Shown: positions 32,214 through 41,299, counted from the stretch's first letter. The stretch is DNA of 42,851 nt from an uncultured Opitutia bacterium (GCA_903896015.1 CAITWF010000047.1:1-42851), one strand, 5' to 3'. Numbers and translations: made by a program. Notes: a model not told the origin generated them from the letters alone.

Positions 32214-34484
32214 CTAGTTGCCGAATCGTCGCAGAAAGTCGCGCGCTGCTGCGTGCTGCGGATTGGCGGCGAGGGCACGCCGCGCAGCGGTGATCGCGCC
32301 GTCGCGATCGCCGCGTTGAATCAACAGCGTCGCCTCGGCATACGGATAGTCGGCGACGGCAGGCGCAATCGCCGCCGCCTTTTTCAAGGCTTCCAGTGCC
32401 GCATCCGCGCGCTGCGTCTGAGCGAGCAGCAGGCCAAGATTATACCAAGCGCGATCCAGCCGGGGATTGCGGCGAACCGTTTCGCGCAACGCTAGCTCCG
32501 CGTCGGAAAGTTTCCCGGCTCCGGCGAACGCGAGGGCGGCGCGGAACGAAGCGTCCGCGTCGGCGGGCTGCAGTTGAGCGGCACGCCACCACTCCGCCGC
32601 CGCCTCAGGGTCGCGATCAAGAGCGTGCAGCACGGTGCCGAGCGTATCGTGAATGCCGGGAGAATTGGGATCCCAAGCGAGCGCCTGCCGCAGAGGCGCC
32701 TCGGCTTCGGCCGGTCGTCCATGGTTGAAAAGATCCTGCCCGATTCTCATTCGCCCCGTGGGCTGGTCCGCGCCAACAGCGAGGTAGGTTTCCAGTTCGC
32801 GGCGCTCGGTTGAGCCATCCGGCAACTCGCTCGACAAAGCCCATTCCGCGTCGAGGCGCACGAGTCGCGATGCATCCTTCAGCATCGGTCGCAAACGGGA
32901 TGTCTCCTCCGGACGCACGCCGAGCACCTGCACTGCGGCCGAGCGCACGAGGGGCTCCGGATCGGTCAATGCGCTTCGGGCCGCGACGGCGACGGCCTCG
33001 TCACCCGCAAAGTTTCGCGTGAGCAGGAGCAGCGTTGCTCTCCAGGCCGGCACGTCCTCGGTGGCCATCAACCCCACCAATTTTATCGCCGCATCGGGCA
33101 CACCCGCCTGCGCCGCAGCCGCCGCCCGGGCTCTCTCGCGCTGACGCGATTCCATTTTCGGGCCATACCATTTTTCCGTCGCGGCGATTGCCCAATCGGT
33201 GGATTGGTCCGCATGACAGCGGCTGCAGGCGTTGGGAATGCCGAGTTCCTTTGTGAGCAGCGGATCAGGTTTTAGAAACCCATGGTCGTGACGCGGGTCA
33301 CGTTGCATGAAGGTTGTCGTGGGCATGTGGCATGAAACGCAGCGATTCCCGGCGCTGTCCGCCTTGTGATGCGAGTGAGCCACAGGATCGATCACCGGCG
33401 GATTCAGCGGGCCGGGCGCTGCGTGACACTGCATGCAGAGTTGGTTGTTATCGGACGGCAGGCGCGTTTTTCCGCTGTGGGGATCGTGGCAATCGAGACA
33501 CGTGACCCCGGCCTTGCCGCCCATCCGGCTGGTGAGAAACGAGGTGTAGTTGAAGTCCTCGTCCCGCATTTGTCCGTCCTGGTAGAACGTTCCCGTCTCG
33601 ACCGGCAGCGTCAGGCGAAAGTGATCGGAGTAAGCCACGCCGGGCTTGATCTCGCCGGTGAGAAACTCATTGCGCGCATGACAGGGCGCGCAGGTTTGCT
33701 GCGCGATTCCCCGCTCGAGCGGCGAGGACGGCAGGCTCCTTTGCGCGGACGCGCGTTCACCCATTCCGTGATCCGCCGAGAGCGCACCATGACACTGCGC
33801 ACAACCGACGCCGTGCTCGCGCCAAGTGGAAGCGTAGGTGTCCGTTGCGGCGTCGTAGTTCTTCCGAAAATCCGTAAGATGGCACGCGGCGCACATCGAG
33901 TTCCAATTCATGCCGCGCCCAAGCCAGTGTCCCCATTCGCCGAGCTCCCGGCGCTCGTCGCCAAAAACATCGAACCATTCCTTCTTCGCCGGATCAAACG
34001 CCAGCTCGGCCGCCTGGTATCGCCCGCCACCCACCGGCACGATGTATTGCCGCAGCGGTTTATAGCCGAGCGCGAACTCCGCCGTGTAGTGCTTTGCAGT
34101 CTGGCCCGCATGTGTCTCTGAGATCGCCGGGCGGTCGCCGTCCCACGCCATGTGGTATTCGACTCCGTGCAGCGAGAATTCCTGGGTCGGGCGAAAAGCG
34201 TCCGCATCGGCGGTGGCGTCGATCGGGCGGTGTGCGCGTGCATGGTCCGATGCCATCCATGCGCGGTAGATTTCCTCGTGGCAGGAGCGGCAGTCAGCCG
34301 AAACTCCCGCGCCATGCAGCGCAGTTCTTGAAGCATCCGCGGTGACCGCGGACTCGGATTCGCGTCGGCATCCCGCCATGAGCAACGCCGCCAACCACAC
34401 CGCTACGACGAGCCCATACGTCATCACCACCGAATTAACGGACCGGCGAAAAAAAACGCAGCGGGAGAAAATCGAGACTGACAT
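32214..34484 (-). CDS. eight-haem cytochrome c lipoprotein with HEAT and TPR repeats
   Basis: This 756-residue protein has a basic N-terminus and a lipoprotein-type signal ending in LLMAGC, with Cys39 as the likely lipidated residue. Eight CxxCH haem-binding motifs follow at residues 65-69, 198-202, 228-232, 265-269, 329-333, 350-354, 382-386 and 420-424. The part from about 450 to 560 resembles HEAT-like repeats (ALTDPEPLVRSAAVQVLG), and about 580-750 contains several TPRs (AEAPLRQALAWDPNSPGIHD, AWYNLGLLLAQTQRADAALE). The cytochrome part resembles c554-type multihaem proteins that are abundant in Verrucomicrobia and Planctomycetes, usually without known partners. It is the first gene of the unit with the kinase and regulator. 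A redox or electron-carrier role is expected; the substrate is unknown. An internal ATG at 34424 would leave an uncharged N-terminus, so the longer start is kept. Confidence 0.88.
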   Translation of the reverse strand: MSVSIFSRCVFFRRSVNSVVMTYGLVVAVWLAALLMAGCRRESESAVTADASRTALHGAGVSADCRSCHEEIYRAWMASDHARAHRPIDATADADAFRPTQEFSLHGVEYHMAWDGDRPAISETHAGQTAKHYTAEFALGYKPLRQYIVPVGGGRYQAAELAFDPAKKEWFDVFGDERRELGEWGHWLGRGMNWNSMCAACHLTDFRKNYDAATDTYASTWREHGVGCAQCHGALSADHGMGERASAQRSLPSSPLERGIAQQTCAPCHARNEFLTGEIKPGVAYSDHFRLTLPVETGTFYQDGQMRDEDFNYTSFLTSRMGGKAGVTCLDCHDPHSGKTRLPSDNNQLCMQCHAAPGPLNPPVIDPVAHSHHKADSAGNRCVSCHMPTTTFMQRDPRHDHGFLKPDPLLTKELGIPNACSRCHADQSTDWAIAATEKWYGPKMESRQRERARAAAAAQAGVPDAAIKLVGLMATEDVPAWRATLLLLTRNFAGDEAVAVAARSALTDPEPLVRSAAVQVLGVRPEETSRLRPMLKDASRLVRLDAEWALSSELPDGSTERRELETYLAVGADQPTGRMRIGQDLFNHGRPAEAEAPLRQALAWDPNSPGIHDTLGTVLHALDRDPEAAAEWWRAAQLQPADADASFRAALAFAGAGKLSDAELALRETVRRNPRLDRAWYNLGLLLAQTQRADAALEALKKAAAIAPAVADYPYAEATLLIQRGDRDGAITAARRALAANPQHAAARDFLRRFGN

Positions 34485-35097
34485 GGAGAGATCGAATCAG
34501 AGGTGCGCGAAGTCGGAAGGCGAGTCCGACCCCATGTCAACGCGCACCCGGCGAAAATCTGTTTGCGCCGGCTCGCTGCAGGTTTGGCCGTGGAGCCTCT
34601 TCACCTATTTTCGGTTCGCACCGGTCGCTTGCACCGTGGCGCCATCGCGAACATTCGCGCCGTGATTCTCGCAAAGCTTTCACCGATGCGAGGGACCATG
34701 CGCTACAGCACGGAGATAGGCTCGCGTTCGCGGCGGCGCAAATCAGTGCACGACGTTACCCAGCGGAATGCGGTTAACGGGCTTGAAATCGGCCTTCGGT
34801 AAAATTTCCACCCATGCAATAATCGCATTTGGCTTGGACTGACATGGCCCTGAAGATAGTGGGCCACCTCGTCGGCGATCATCCGAGCGAGACGCTCGTA
34901 GTCACGATCATGGAGCATAGAGAACGGATTCGCTGGGCAGGTGTCATTTTGGAGTAGGGGATGGAGCGCTGCTTGACGGTGCGATTTGGCCGAGGTTGCC
35001 GCGCGAATTCCGTTGTCCAGATTTTCCTCTCAAGCGGAAACATTCCCGCCGCCGAAACGTTAGGCCAGAAACCATTACCCCGCGTCACCCCACCCCG
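34485..35097. other. 613-base divergent intergenic region
   Basis: This region separates the minus-strand cytochrome gene from the plus-strand GH106 gene. The only coding candidate is a short, possibly frameshifted minus-strand open frame at 34744-34918. A TTGACG at 34973-34978 has no matching -10 at the right distance. No terminator, repeat or RNA gene was recognised. Confidence 0.5.
34744..34918 (-). pseudogene. small open frame, possibly frameshifted
   Basis: An ATG at 34918 opens a helical-looking stretch, DRDYERLARMIADEVAHYLQ, that reads like protein for about 29 residues and then turns into implausible sequence. From about 34830 another frame on the same strand reads PNAIIAWVEILPKADFKPVN and continues RIPLGNVVH to a stop at 34744-34746. 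Joining the two gives a protein of about 58 residues, so a one-base shift near 34830 is suspected. I know no family for either half. It may equally be chance. Confidence 0.25.
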
Positions 35098-37845
35098 ATG
35101 AAAATCCTTTCGCGACTCACGCTTCTGATTTGTCTTTCGTCCGCGCTCCGCGCCGCCCAGCCATGGCGCGAGATCACGGTCCCGACCGTCGCCGAAGCCG
35201 CCGCGGCCTTCCCCCAGCCGCCGCGCGAATACGGCACGATTCACTGGGCGATTTGGGGCGGCGCAGTGACGAAGGAGCGCATCCTCGGCGACATCGAGCA
35301 CATGCACGCCAACGGCGCCTACATCATCATGATTAACAATTCGCGCGGGCTGCAGCCGAAATATTTTTCTCCGGAGTATCTCGAGCTCGTGAAATACACC
35401 GTCGCCGAATGCAAAAAGCGCGGGATGAAAGTCTGGATCGAAAACGACGCCGGCTACCCGGACGGCATGGCGGGCGGCATCATCAGTCGCGACTACCCGC
35501 AACTCGGGATGCAGGCGCTCGTGGCCGATGCGCACTATTCAGTCGCTGCGGGGCAGACGCTGAAAATCCCCGTGCCGCCCGACACGGTCGGCATTCTCGG
35601 CTACACGCGCCAAGCGGGCCTGACCGCCGTGCTGCCGATTCCTGCCAGCGGCCAGTTCGAGTGGACGGCGCCGAATCCGGGCATGTCAGAGGTGGTCTTC
35701 GTGCGCCACGTCTTCCGCAGTTCGCCCACCCGCTACACAAATCGGGAAGACGGCACTGCGAACAAGGACAGCCTTTATTCCCTCATCGACTACCTGAATT
35801 CCGAGGCTACGCGAGTCTACCTGAAGTCGATCCACGAGGTTTATGAGAAAATCGTCGGCGAGGAGTTCGGCAAAACCATTCTCGGCTTTCGCGGCGACGA
35901 GCCCGACTACACCGGCTTCATGCCGTGGACGCCGAAGCTGCTCGAAACGTTTCAACAGGTGAAAGGCTACGATTTGCAGCCCTACCTCGCGCAATTTTTT
36001 GCGCCCGACTTCACGCCCGAGGTCCTGCGCGCCAAGGCCGACTACTGGGACGTGTGGAGCGCGATGTTTCGCGACAACTATTTCAAACCGCAGGAAGAAT
36101 GGTGCCAGGCGCGCGGCATGGATTTCATGGTGCATCTTAACCACGAGGAGCTGATGCTCGACCTCGCGCGCGGCGAGGATCTCGTCCGCAACGAAGGCTC
36201 GTTTTTCCGCGCGATGCGCTTCGTGGGCGTGCCGGGTGTCGACAACCTCAACCAAACCGGCCCCGGGATTACCGCGGATTTTCCGAAGCTCGCGGCCTCG
36301 ACCGCGCACGTTTACGGCCGGCCGCAGGCGTGGACCGAGCAGGGCGGCGCACTGCACCAGGCCGGCAAGTTCGTCGTCGATCACCAGCTCGTGCGCGGGA
36401 TCAATTTTCTCCAAATCCGCGGCATGAACAACCCGATCGCCGACGACCCGCAGTTGCTGCTCAACCCCTCGGCGGCGATGGGCTGGTATGTAAACCGCGC
36501 CGCGTTTCTCCTCGCGAGCGGCCGGCCCGCCGCGCAGGTCGCGCTCTTTCACCCGACCGACAGCCTGTGGCTCGGCGACAAGGAAGCCGACGACGTGACC
36601 GTCAAGCTCGTCACCCAGTTGCTGGAGCACCAAATCGACTTCGATCACATCGACGCGGATTCGCTCGCGACGATCTGCACGCTCGAGGGCGGCGGGCTGA
36701 AAAATCTGAGCGGCCAGATCTACCGCGCCGTGATCGTGCCGACATCGACCGCGATCGATCGGCGCGTGCTGGATCGGCTGCGGGCCTTTGCGGGCGCCGG
36801 CGGGAAGGTCGTGTTTGTCGGCCGCACGCCGACACTTGTCGTCGGCCGCAGCTTTCTCAATGCCGAGAACGGCCCGCCTGATCTGAGCTTCGCCACGCTC
36901 GAGCCCACCGCGGACCTCACTGAGCGTGCGATAGCCGCGCTGCCGCGCCCCGACGTGAAACTCGACGCGCCCTGCCCGCCCCTCAAATACACGCGCCGCA
37001 CGCTGCGTGAAGGGGACGTTTATTTCTTCTTCAACGAATCCAACGAGACTCAGACGCGCACCGCCACGCTCGCCGGTACCGGGCGCGTGCAAGTCTGGGA
37101 TGCCACGCGCGGCACGATCCATCCGCTCGCGGGCGTCGCGGAAGCGTCAGGCAGCGTTGCCGTGCCGCTCACGCTCGCACCGCAGGAGTCGCGCTTCATC
37201 GTGATCGGCGGATTGCCCGCGAGCGCCCGCGAACCCGCGCCGTCGCTCGCAACCGCCCGGACGATCGCGGAGTTGAACGACCATTGGTCGATCGCATTCG
37301 GAGATAAACTAGCCACCTCCGCGCTCAAATCGTGGCAGGACCTCGGCGCGGAATCGTTCACCGGCACCGCCATCTACCGTCGCGAGTTTACCGCGACGGC
37401 GCCCTCCGCCGGCCAGCACGCCTACCTCGATCTCGGCAACGTGCATGAAGACGCGCGCGTGCGCGTGAACGGCACCGAACTCGACGTGCGTTCATGGCCG
37501 CCCTTTGTCTGGGATGTCACGTCGGCACTCAAAAGCGGCGCGAACACGATCGAGGTTCAGGTGCGGATCGCGCCGCCGGCGGCGCAGCGCGGCTTCGGCG
37601 CGGGGGCGCCGGGTGGAGCGCGCGGCGGCGCGGGAGCGGAAACGGTCTCAGCGAATAAGACTCCCGGCTTCGCGCCCACGGGCGTGCCCGGCGGTCTCGG
37701 CGGCGAAACCGGCGGCGGTCGCGGACGCGGCGGCCTTGCGGGCGCCAATGCGGGCGGCGCACCCGGTGGCGGCCGGGGCACGGCGTCCGGTGCCACGCCC
37801 GCCAATGCCGGCTTACTCGGCCCTGTGCGGCTCGTCGTGCAATGA
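35098..37845 (+). CDS. GH106-like alpha-L-rhamnosidase (secreted)
   Basis: This 915-residue protein has a signal peptide (MKILSRLTLLICLSSALRAA). A large catalytic domain follows, with family traits YGTIHWAIWGGAVTKERIL near residue 45, CKKRGMKVWIENDAGYPDGM near residue 105, GFRGDEPDYTGFMPWTPKLL near residue 265 and HVYGRPQAWTEQG near residue 405. A galactose-binding-like sandwich lies near the C-terminus (YRREFTATAPSAGQHAYLDL). The set fits glycoside hydrolase family 106, inverting enzymes that release L-rhamnose from rhamnogalacturonan and related glycans. A Gly/Ala/Arg-rich stretch of about 70 residues interrupts the C-terminal sandwich where other members have an ordinary loop. The start at 35098 is set by the signal peptide. 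It is followed after 49 bases by a deacetylase-type gene. Confidence 0.85.
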   Translation: MKILSRLTLLICLSSALRAAQPWREITVPTVAEAAAAFPQPPREYGTIHWAIWGGAVTKERILGDIEHMHANGAYIIMINNSRGLQPKYFSPEYLELVKYTVAECKKRGMKVWIENDAGYPDGMAGGIISRDYPQLGMQALVADAHYSVAAGQTLKIPVPPDTVGILGYTRQAGLTAVLPIPASGQFEWTAPNPGMSEVVFVRHVFRSSPTRYTNREDGTANKDSLYSLIDYLNSEATRVYLKSIHEVYEKIVGEEFGKTILGFRGDEPDYTGFMPWTPKLLETFQQVKGYDLQPYLAQFFAPDFTPEVLRAKADYWDVWSAMFRDNYFKPQEEWCQARGMDFMVHLNHEELMLDLARGEDLVRNEGSFFRAMRFVGVPGVDNLNQTGPGITADFPKLAASTAHVYGRPQAWTEQGGALHQAGKFVVDHQLVRGINFLQIRGMNNPIADDPQLLLNPSAAMGWYVNRAAFLLASGRPAAQVALFHPTDSLWLGDKEADDVTVKLVTQLLEHQIDFDHIDADSLATICTLEGGGLKNLSGQIYRAVIVPTSTAIDRRVLDRLRAFAGAGGKVVFVGRTPTLVVGRSFLNAENGPPDLSFATLEPTADLTERAIAALPRPDVKLDAPCPPLKYTRRTLREGDVYFFFNESNETQTRTATLAGTGRVQVWDATRGTIHPLAGVAEASGSVAVPLTLAPQESRFIVIGGLPASAREPAPSLATARTIAELNDHWSIAFGDKLATSALKSWQDLGAESFTGTAIYRREFTATAPSAGQHAYLDLGNVHEDARVRVNGTELDVRSWPPFVWDVTSALKSGANTIEVQVRIAPPAAQRGFGAGAPGGARGGAGAETVSANKTPGFAPTGVPGGLGGETGGGRGRGGLAGANAGGAPGGGRGTASGATPANAGLLGPVRLVVQ

Positions 37846-37894
37846 CGCGGACTCACCATCGCTGCGTTTCTTCCCTATCAGAAATTTCCCCACC

Positions 37895-39316
37895 ATGAAT
37901 CGCTCCCTCTGTCTCGCCCCATCTTTCGCGCTGCTGGCCCTTCTCGAGTCAGTGTCGCTCCTCGCCGCCTCACCGTCGTCGTCGTTCAAGTTTCAGTTTG
38001 GCGGCGAAAAAGCCGCCGCCGGTTTCACGCTCGTCGCACCGGCGCAGGCGTATTCCAAAGACACCGGCTTCGGCTTCGAGCCGGGCGCCAACGCCACTGT
38101 TGTCGCACCCGCCGCGGGCGATGCGCAGCACCGCGGTGCGATTACGGCGCCGCAGCCGTTTTTGTTTTCCGTCGCCGTCCCCGAAGGCAACTACCGCGTG
38201 ACCGTCACCCTCGGCGATCCGCAATCGGACGCGATCACGACCGTGAAAGCGGAGACGCGCCGGCTCATGCTCGAACGCATCCGCACCGCGGCGGGGAAGT
38301 TCGCGACGCGCACGTTCACCGTCAACGTCCGCGGCCCGAAGCTCTCCACCGGCGAGGAAGTCGATCTCGACAGCCGCGAGATGAATCTCGAAACGCGTGT
38401 GCCGATCGCGCGCCACTGGGACGACAAGCTCACACTGGCGTTCAGCGATGCGCACCCGGCGGTGGCCGCGATCGAAATTCAAAAAGTGGACGACGCGATC
38501 ACGCTCTTCATCCTCGGCGACTCGACCGTCACGGACCAGGGCGGCTGGCCGGGCAGCAGTTGGGGACAGATGGCGCCGCGGTGGTTTAAGCCGGAGGTCG
38601 CCGTCGCGAACCACGCCGAGTCAGGCGAGACGTTGCGCGGTTTCCTCAAGGAGCGCCGCTGGGCCAAGGTGCTCGATTCGATCCGCCCCGGCGACTACGT
38701 GCTAATCGAGTTTGGCACGAACGATTCCAAGAAGAGCGGCCCGCAAAACATTTATCCTAATCAGGATTTTTCCGAAACCTACGCCCCGGCCGACACGCTC
38801 TACAAGGAGTTGCTCCGGAAGTTTGTCGCGGAGGCGAAAGCAAAGGGCGCCTTCCCGATCATCGCCTCGCCCTCGGCCCGGCGGCAGGACGTGGCGAAGC
38901 CGACCTCTCTCGGCGCCTACGCCGTCGCCGCGATGGAGGTCGCGCATGAGGTCGGCGTGCCCGGTATTGATTTGAATTCGATGGGTGTGGAACTCAACGC
39001 GGCGCTCGGTGCGGACGGTCCCAAGCAGTTCGGCGATCAAACCCACCACGTGGAGTATGGCAGCTATCTCCAGGCGAAGTGCATCGTGCTCGGACTGAAA
39101 CACGCGGGCGTGCCGCTCGCGAAATTCATTTTGGACGATTTTGGCGACTTCGATCCGCAGCACCCGGTCCCCACGCCCGCGCAATTCGATCTGCCCCCTG
39201 ATCCGAATTCCGGCCGGGCGGGGCGCGGTGGGCGGGGAGCGGCCGTCGGAGCAGCGGGCTTATCGGTTCCGGCCAGCTCTACCACCGACCGCCCACCGCC
39301 AAACTCGCCCGAGTGA
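37895..39316 (+). CDS. rhamnogalacturonan-acetylesterase-like SGNH hydrolase (secreted)
   Basis: This 473-residue protein has a signal peptide (MNRSLCLAPSFALLALLESVSLLAA). An N-terminal beta domain (about 30-200) is followed by an SGNH hydrolase domain with Ser210 in LFILGDSTVTD, the GTND block at 274-277, and the Asp381/His384 pair in GDQTHHVEYG. These are the catalytic blocks of rhamnogalacturonan acetylesterases (CE12 type), which remove acetyl groups from pectin backbones. The C-terminal tail is low complexity (SGRAGRGGRGAAVGAAG). The start at 37895 follows the GH106 gene by 49 bases; a much longer open frame upstream overlaps that gene and is not coding. The neighbouring rhamnosidase supports a rhamnogalacturonan substrate. 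Confidence 0.88.
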   Translation: MNRSLCLAPSFALLALLESVSLLAASPSSSFKFQFGGEKAAAGFTLVAPAQAYSKDTGFGFEPGANATVVAPAAGDAQHRGAITAPQPFLFSVAVPEGNYRVTVTLGDPQSDAITTVKAETRRLMLERIRTAAGKFATRTFTVNVRGPKLSTGEEVDLDSREMNLETRVPIARHWDDKLTLAFSDAHPAVAAIEIQKVDDAITLFILGDSTVTDQGGWPGSSWGQMAPRWFKPEVAVANHAESGETLRGFLKERRWAKVLDSIRPGDYVLIEFGTNDSKKSGPQNIYPNQDFSETYAPADTLYKELLRKFVAEAKAKGAFPIIASPSARRQDVAKPTSLGAYAVAAMEVAHEVGVPGIDLNSMGVELNAALGADGPKQFGDQTHHVEYGSYLQAKCIVLGLKHAGVPLAKFILDDFGDFDPQHPVPTPAQFDLPPDPNSGRAGRGGRGAAVGAAGLSVPASSTTDRPPPNSPE

Positions 39317-39465
39317 ACAAAGTTCCCCAGTTAGGCGCGCCGGCGTTGGGGGCCGGACGCGCCGTGGCAAAGCGCCGCAGGGAACGGCGTGCGGAGCACC
39401 GGCGACACCCACCGGGACAAACCGCTTCACCCCTGCGCCCCTTCACCGCCGTTTGAGGGTTGGCG

Positions 39466-39511
39466 TCTTATACTCTGGACAAGGATACCATCGGACGCCC
39501 AAAGTATGAGA
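39466..39511. promoter_or_regulatory. candidate HipB operator and -10 box
   Basis: TCTTATACT (39466-39474) and AGTATGAGA (39503-39511) form an inverted repeat with eight of nine positions matched and 28 bases between the arms. The first arm includes a good -10 box, TATACT; a clear -35 at 16-18 bases is missing. The second arm ends four bases before the hipB start codon. The layout suits binding by two HTH dimers or a looped dimer pair that shuts off hipBA. Confidence 0.45.
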
Positions 39512-39515
39512 CACC

Positions 39516-39893
39516 ATGCCGCGAACCACTCCCACGCTCTTCCCGCCTGCGACCCGCCAACTCGCCTCGCTGGGTGAGCGTCTTCGCGTCGCCCGATTGC
39601 GTCGGCGTTATTCCGCCGAATCCGTGTCCAAACGAGCCGGCGTCGCCCGTGGGACCCTCTACCGCGTCGAAGAAGGCGATCCCGGTGTCAGCCTCGCCAC
39701 CTACGCGAGTGTGCTTCGTGTTCTGGGCCTACAGGGCGATCTCGATCTCGTCGCCCGCGACGACGTGCTCGGCCGTAAACTTCAGGATTTGAAATTGCCT
39801 ACCCGCAAGGTCGCCCCGTGTCGCGCCTCGGTTTCTCAAAAAACATCGGCCGACGCCAACGATCCCGTTCCGCCCGCACCTTCCTCGCCATGA
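39516..39893 (+). CDS. hipB: HipB-like antitoxin, XRE-family DNA-binding protein
   Basis: This 125-residue protein has a Cro/C1-type helix-turn-helix at about residues 12-70 (LGERLRVARLRRRYSAESVS, KRAGVARGTLYRVEEGDPGV), then a flexible Pro/Ser/Ala-rich tail. It is longer than E. coli HipB (88 residues), mainly because of that tail. It should bind and neutralise the HipA kinase and repress its own promoter. The stop overlaps the hipA start as ATGA. Confidence 0.87.
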   Translation: MPRTTPTLFPPATRQLASLGERLRVARLRRRYSAESVSKRAGVARGTLYRVEEGDPGVSLATYASVLRVLGLQGDLDLVARDDVLGRKLQDLKLPTRKVAPCRASVSQKTSADANDPVPPAPSSP

Positions 39894-41185
39894 GTGCCAG
39901 CGCGAAAAAGTCTGCTAGCGGCAATCGGCAACAGATCGATGTCTGCCTCGATGCAGACATCATCGAGTCGCTCTGCCGGGTGGGCACGCTTTTCCACGCA
40001 GCGGGTCACGGTCACTCCGTTTTTTCCTTCGCCTACGATCCCGCATGGTTGCGCCGGCCTAACACCTTCGAAATCGACCCGGACCTGCAACTGCACGATG
40101 CCGAAAGCTATCCCAGCCAGCCAGCGGGCGTGTTTCGGATTTTCACGGACTCCGCGCCCGACCGCTGGGGTCGCTTGCTGCTCGACCGCCGCGAAACCCT
40201 CAAGGCCCGCGAAGAAAAACGACCACCCCGGACGCTCACGGAATGGGATTATCTCCTCGGCGTGCATGACAGCTGCCGGATGGGCGCTCTCCGCTTCCGG
40301 CAGGATGCCGGCTCTCCGTTTTTGGACAACGACCGCCATCTAGCGGCGCCGCCCGTCGCCTCGCTCCGCGAACTCGAAGCTGCATCACTGGCGCTCGAAG
40401 CGCCGGATGCCGACGAGCAACCCGAGTTTCGCCAATGGCTGACCGCCCTGCTGGCCCCCGGCAGTTCGCTCGGCGGCGCCCGGCCCAAAGCCAATTTTAC
40501 CGATCCGGAAGGAGCCTTGTGGATCGCCAAGTTTCCGAGTCGCGAGGACCGCCGCGACATCGGCGCTTGGGAAATGGTGGTGCATCAGCTCGCCCAAGCC
40601 GCCGGCCTGAACGTCCCGGACACCCAACTCCTCAGTCTGGGCAGCCGTCACCGGACCTATGCCAGCCGCCGGTTTGACCGGATCGCGAACGGCCGGCGGC
40701 GTTTCTTCGTGTCGGCGATGACGCTGCTGAACCGACAGGATGGCGAGAACGCCAGTTATCTGGAACTCGCAGAATTTCTCAGCACGCGCGGCAGCCCGGC
40801 GAACAAAGAAACCGACCTGCGCGAACTGTGGACGCGCATCGTATTCAACATCCTCGTCTCCAATCGCGACGATCACCTCCGCAACCACGGCTTCATTTTG
40901 TCCGCAGACGGCTGGCACCTCGCGCCCGCCTACGATCTCAATCCGAACCTCGAACGAACCCACCACCAGTTGGCCATCGACTCCAGCGATCCCACGCCCG
41001 ACGTGGCGCTGGCCATGTCCACCGCCGAGTTCTACGGCCTCACCGATACGCAGGCGGCCAAGATTCTTCAACGCGTGCAGGAAGCCATCGGTCAGTGGCG
41101 GACGGTCGCCACTAACCATCGGCTTCCGCGCGCGGAAATCGAACGGATAGCGCAGGCTTTTTCCCTGCTGCCGGCCGGAAGTTGA
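39890..41185 (+). CDS. hipA: HipA-type serine/threonine kinase toxin
   Basis: This 431-residue protein has the HipA couple domain at its N-terminus and then the kinase core. The phosphate-binding and autophosphorylation loop is SLGGARPK (193-200), Lys214 is in WIAKFPS, the catalytic loop is NILVSNRDDHLRNHGF with Asp327, and the metal-binding Asp349 is in LAPAYDLNP. All residues expected for activity are present. HipA in E. coli phosphorylates glutamyl-tRNA synthetase and causes dormancy; the target here is not known. The start at 39890 overlaps hipB by four bases, which supports translational coupling, over an earlier ATG at 39818 inside hipB. Confidence 0.93.
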   Translation: MSASAKKSASGNRQQIDVCLDADIIESLCRVGTLFHAAGHGHSVFSFAYDPAWLRRPNTFEIDPDLQLHDAESYPSQPAGVFRIFTDSAPDRWGRLLLDRRETLKAREEKRPPRTLTEWDYLLGVHDSCRMGALRFRQDAGSPFLDNDRHLAAPPVASLRELEAASLALEAPDADEQPEFRQWLTALLAPGSSLGGARPKANFTDPEGALWIAKFPSREDRRDIGAWEMVVHQLAQAAGLNVPDTQLLSLGSRHRTYASRRFDRIANGRRRFFVSAMTLLNRQDGENASYLELAEFLSTRGSPANKETDLRELWTRIVFNILVSNRDDHLRNHGFILSADGWHLAPAYDLNPNLERTHHQLAIDSSDPTPDVALAMSTAEFYGLTDTQAAKILQRVQEAIGQWRTVATNHRLPRAEIERIAQAFSLLPAGS

Positions 41186-41244
41186 GTGCTAGTTGAACGG
41201 AGGAAAGGTCTCGGCGTAAAGGTCACGGGTCGCTTGCGTGAGGT

Positions 41245-41280
41245 GACGGTACCTGCAGCTGCTTTTACTGGGTACCCGTC
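41245..41280. terminator. imperfect hairpin between hipA and the convergent nuclease remnant
   Basis: GACGGTACC (41245-41253) pairs with GGTACCCGTC (41271-41280), with one bulged base and a loop of about 17 bases. It lies between two convergent genes but is not followed by a clear T-run on either strand, so it is a weak candidate for a two-way terminator. Confidence 0.3.
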
Positions 41281-41299
41281 GCTTGGGTTCGAGAATCAC

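Noticed and set aside
35686-37122. Minus-strand open frame of 478 codons opposite the GH106-like gene
   Set aside because: It is an antisense shadow; the plus-strand protein has the family motifs and a signal peptide.
37505-37894. Upstream extension of the acetylesterase-like reading frame
   Set aside because: It overlaps the end of the GH106-like gene and is Arg-rich nonsense; the signal peptide begins at 37895.
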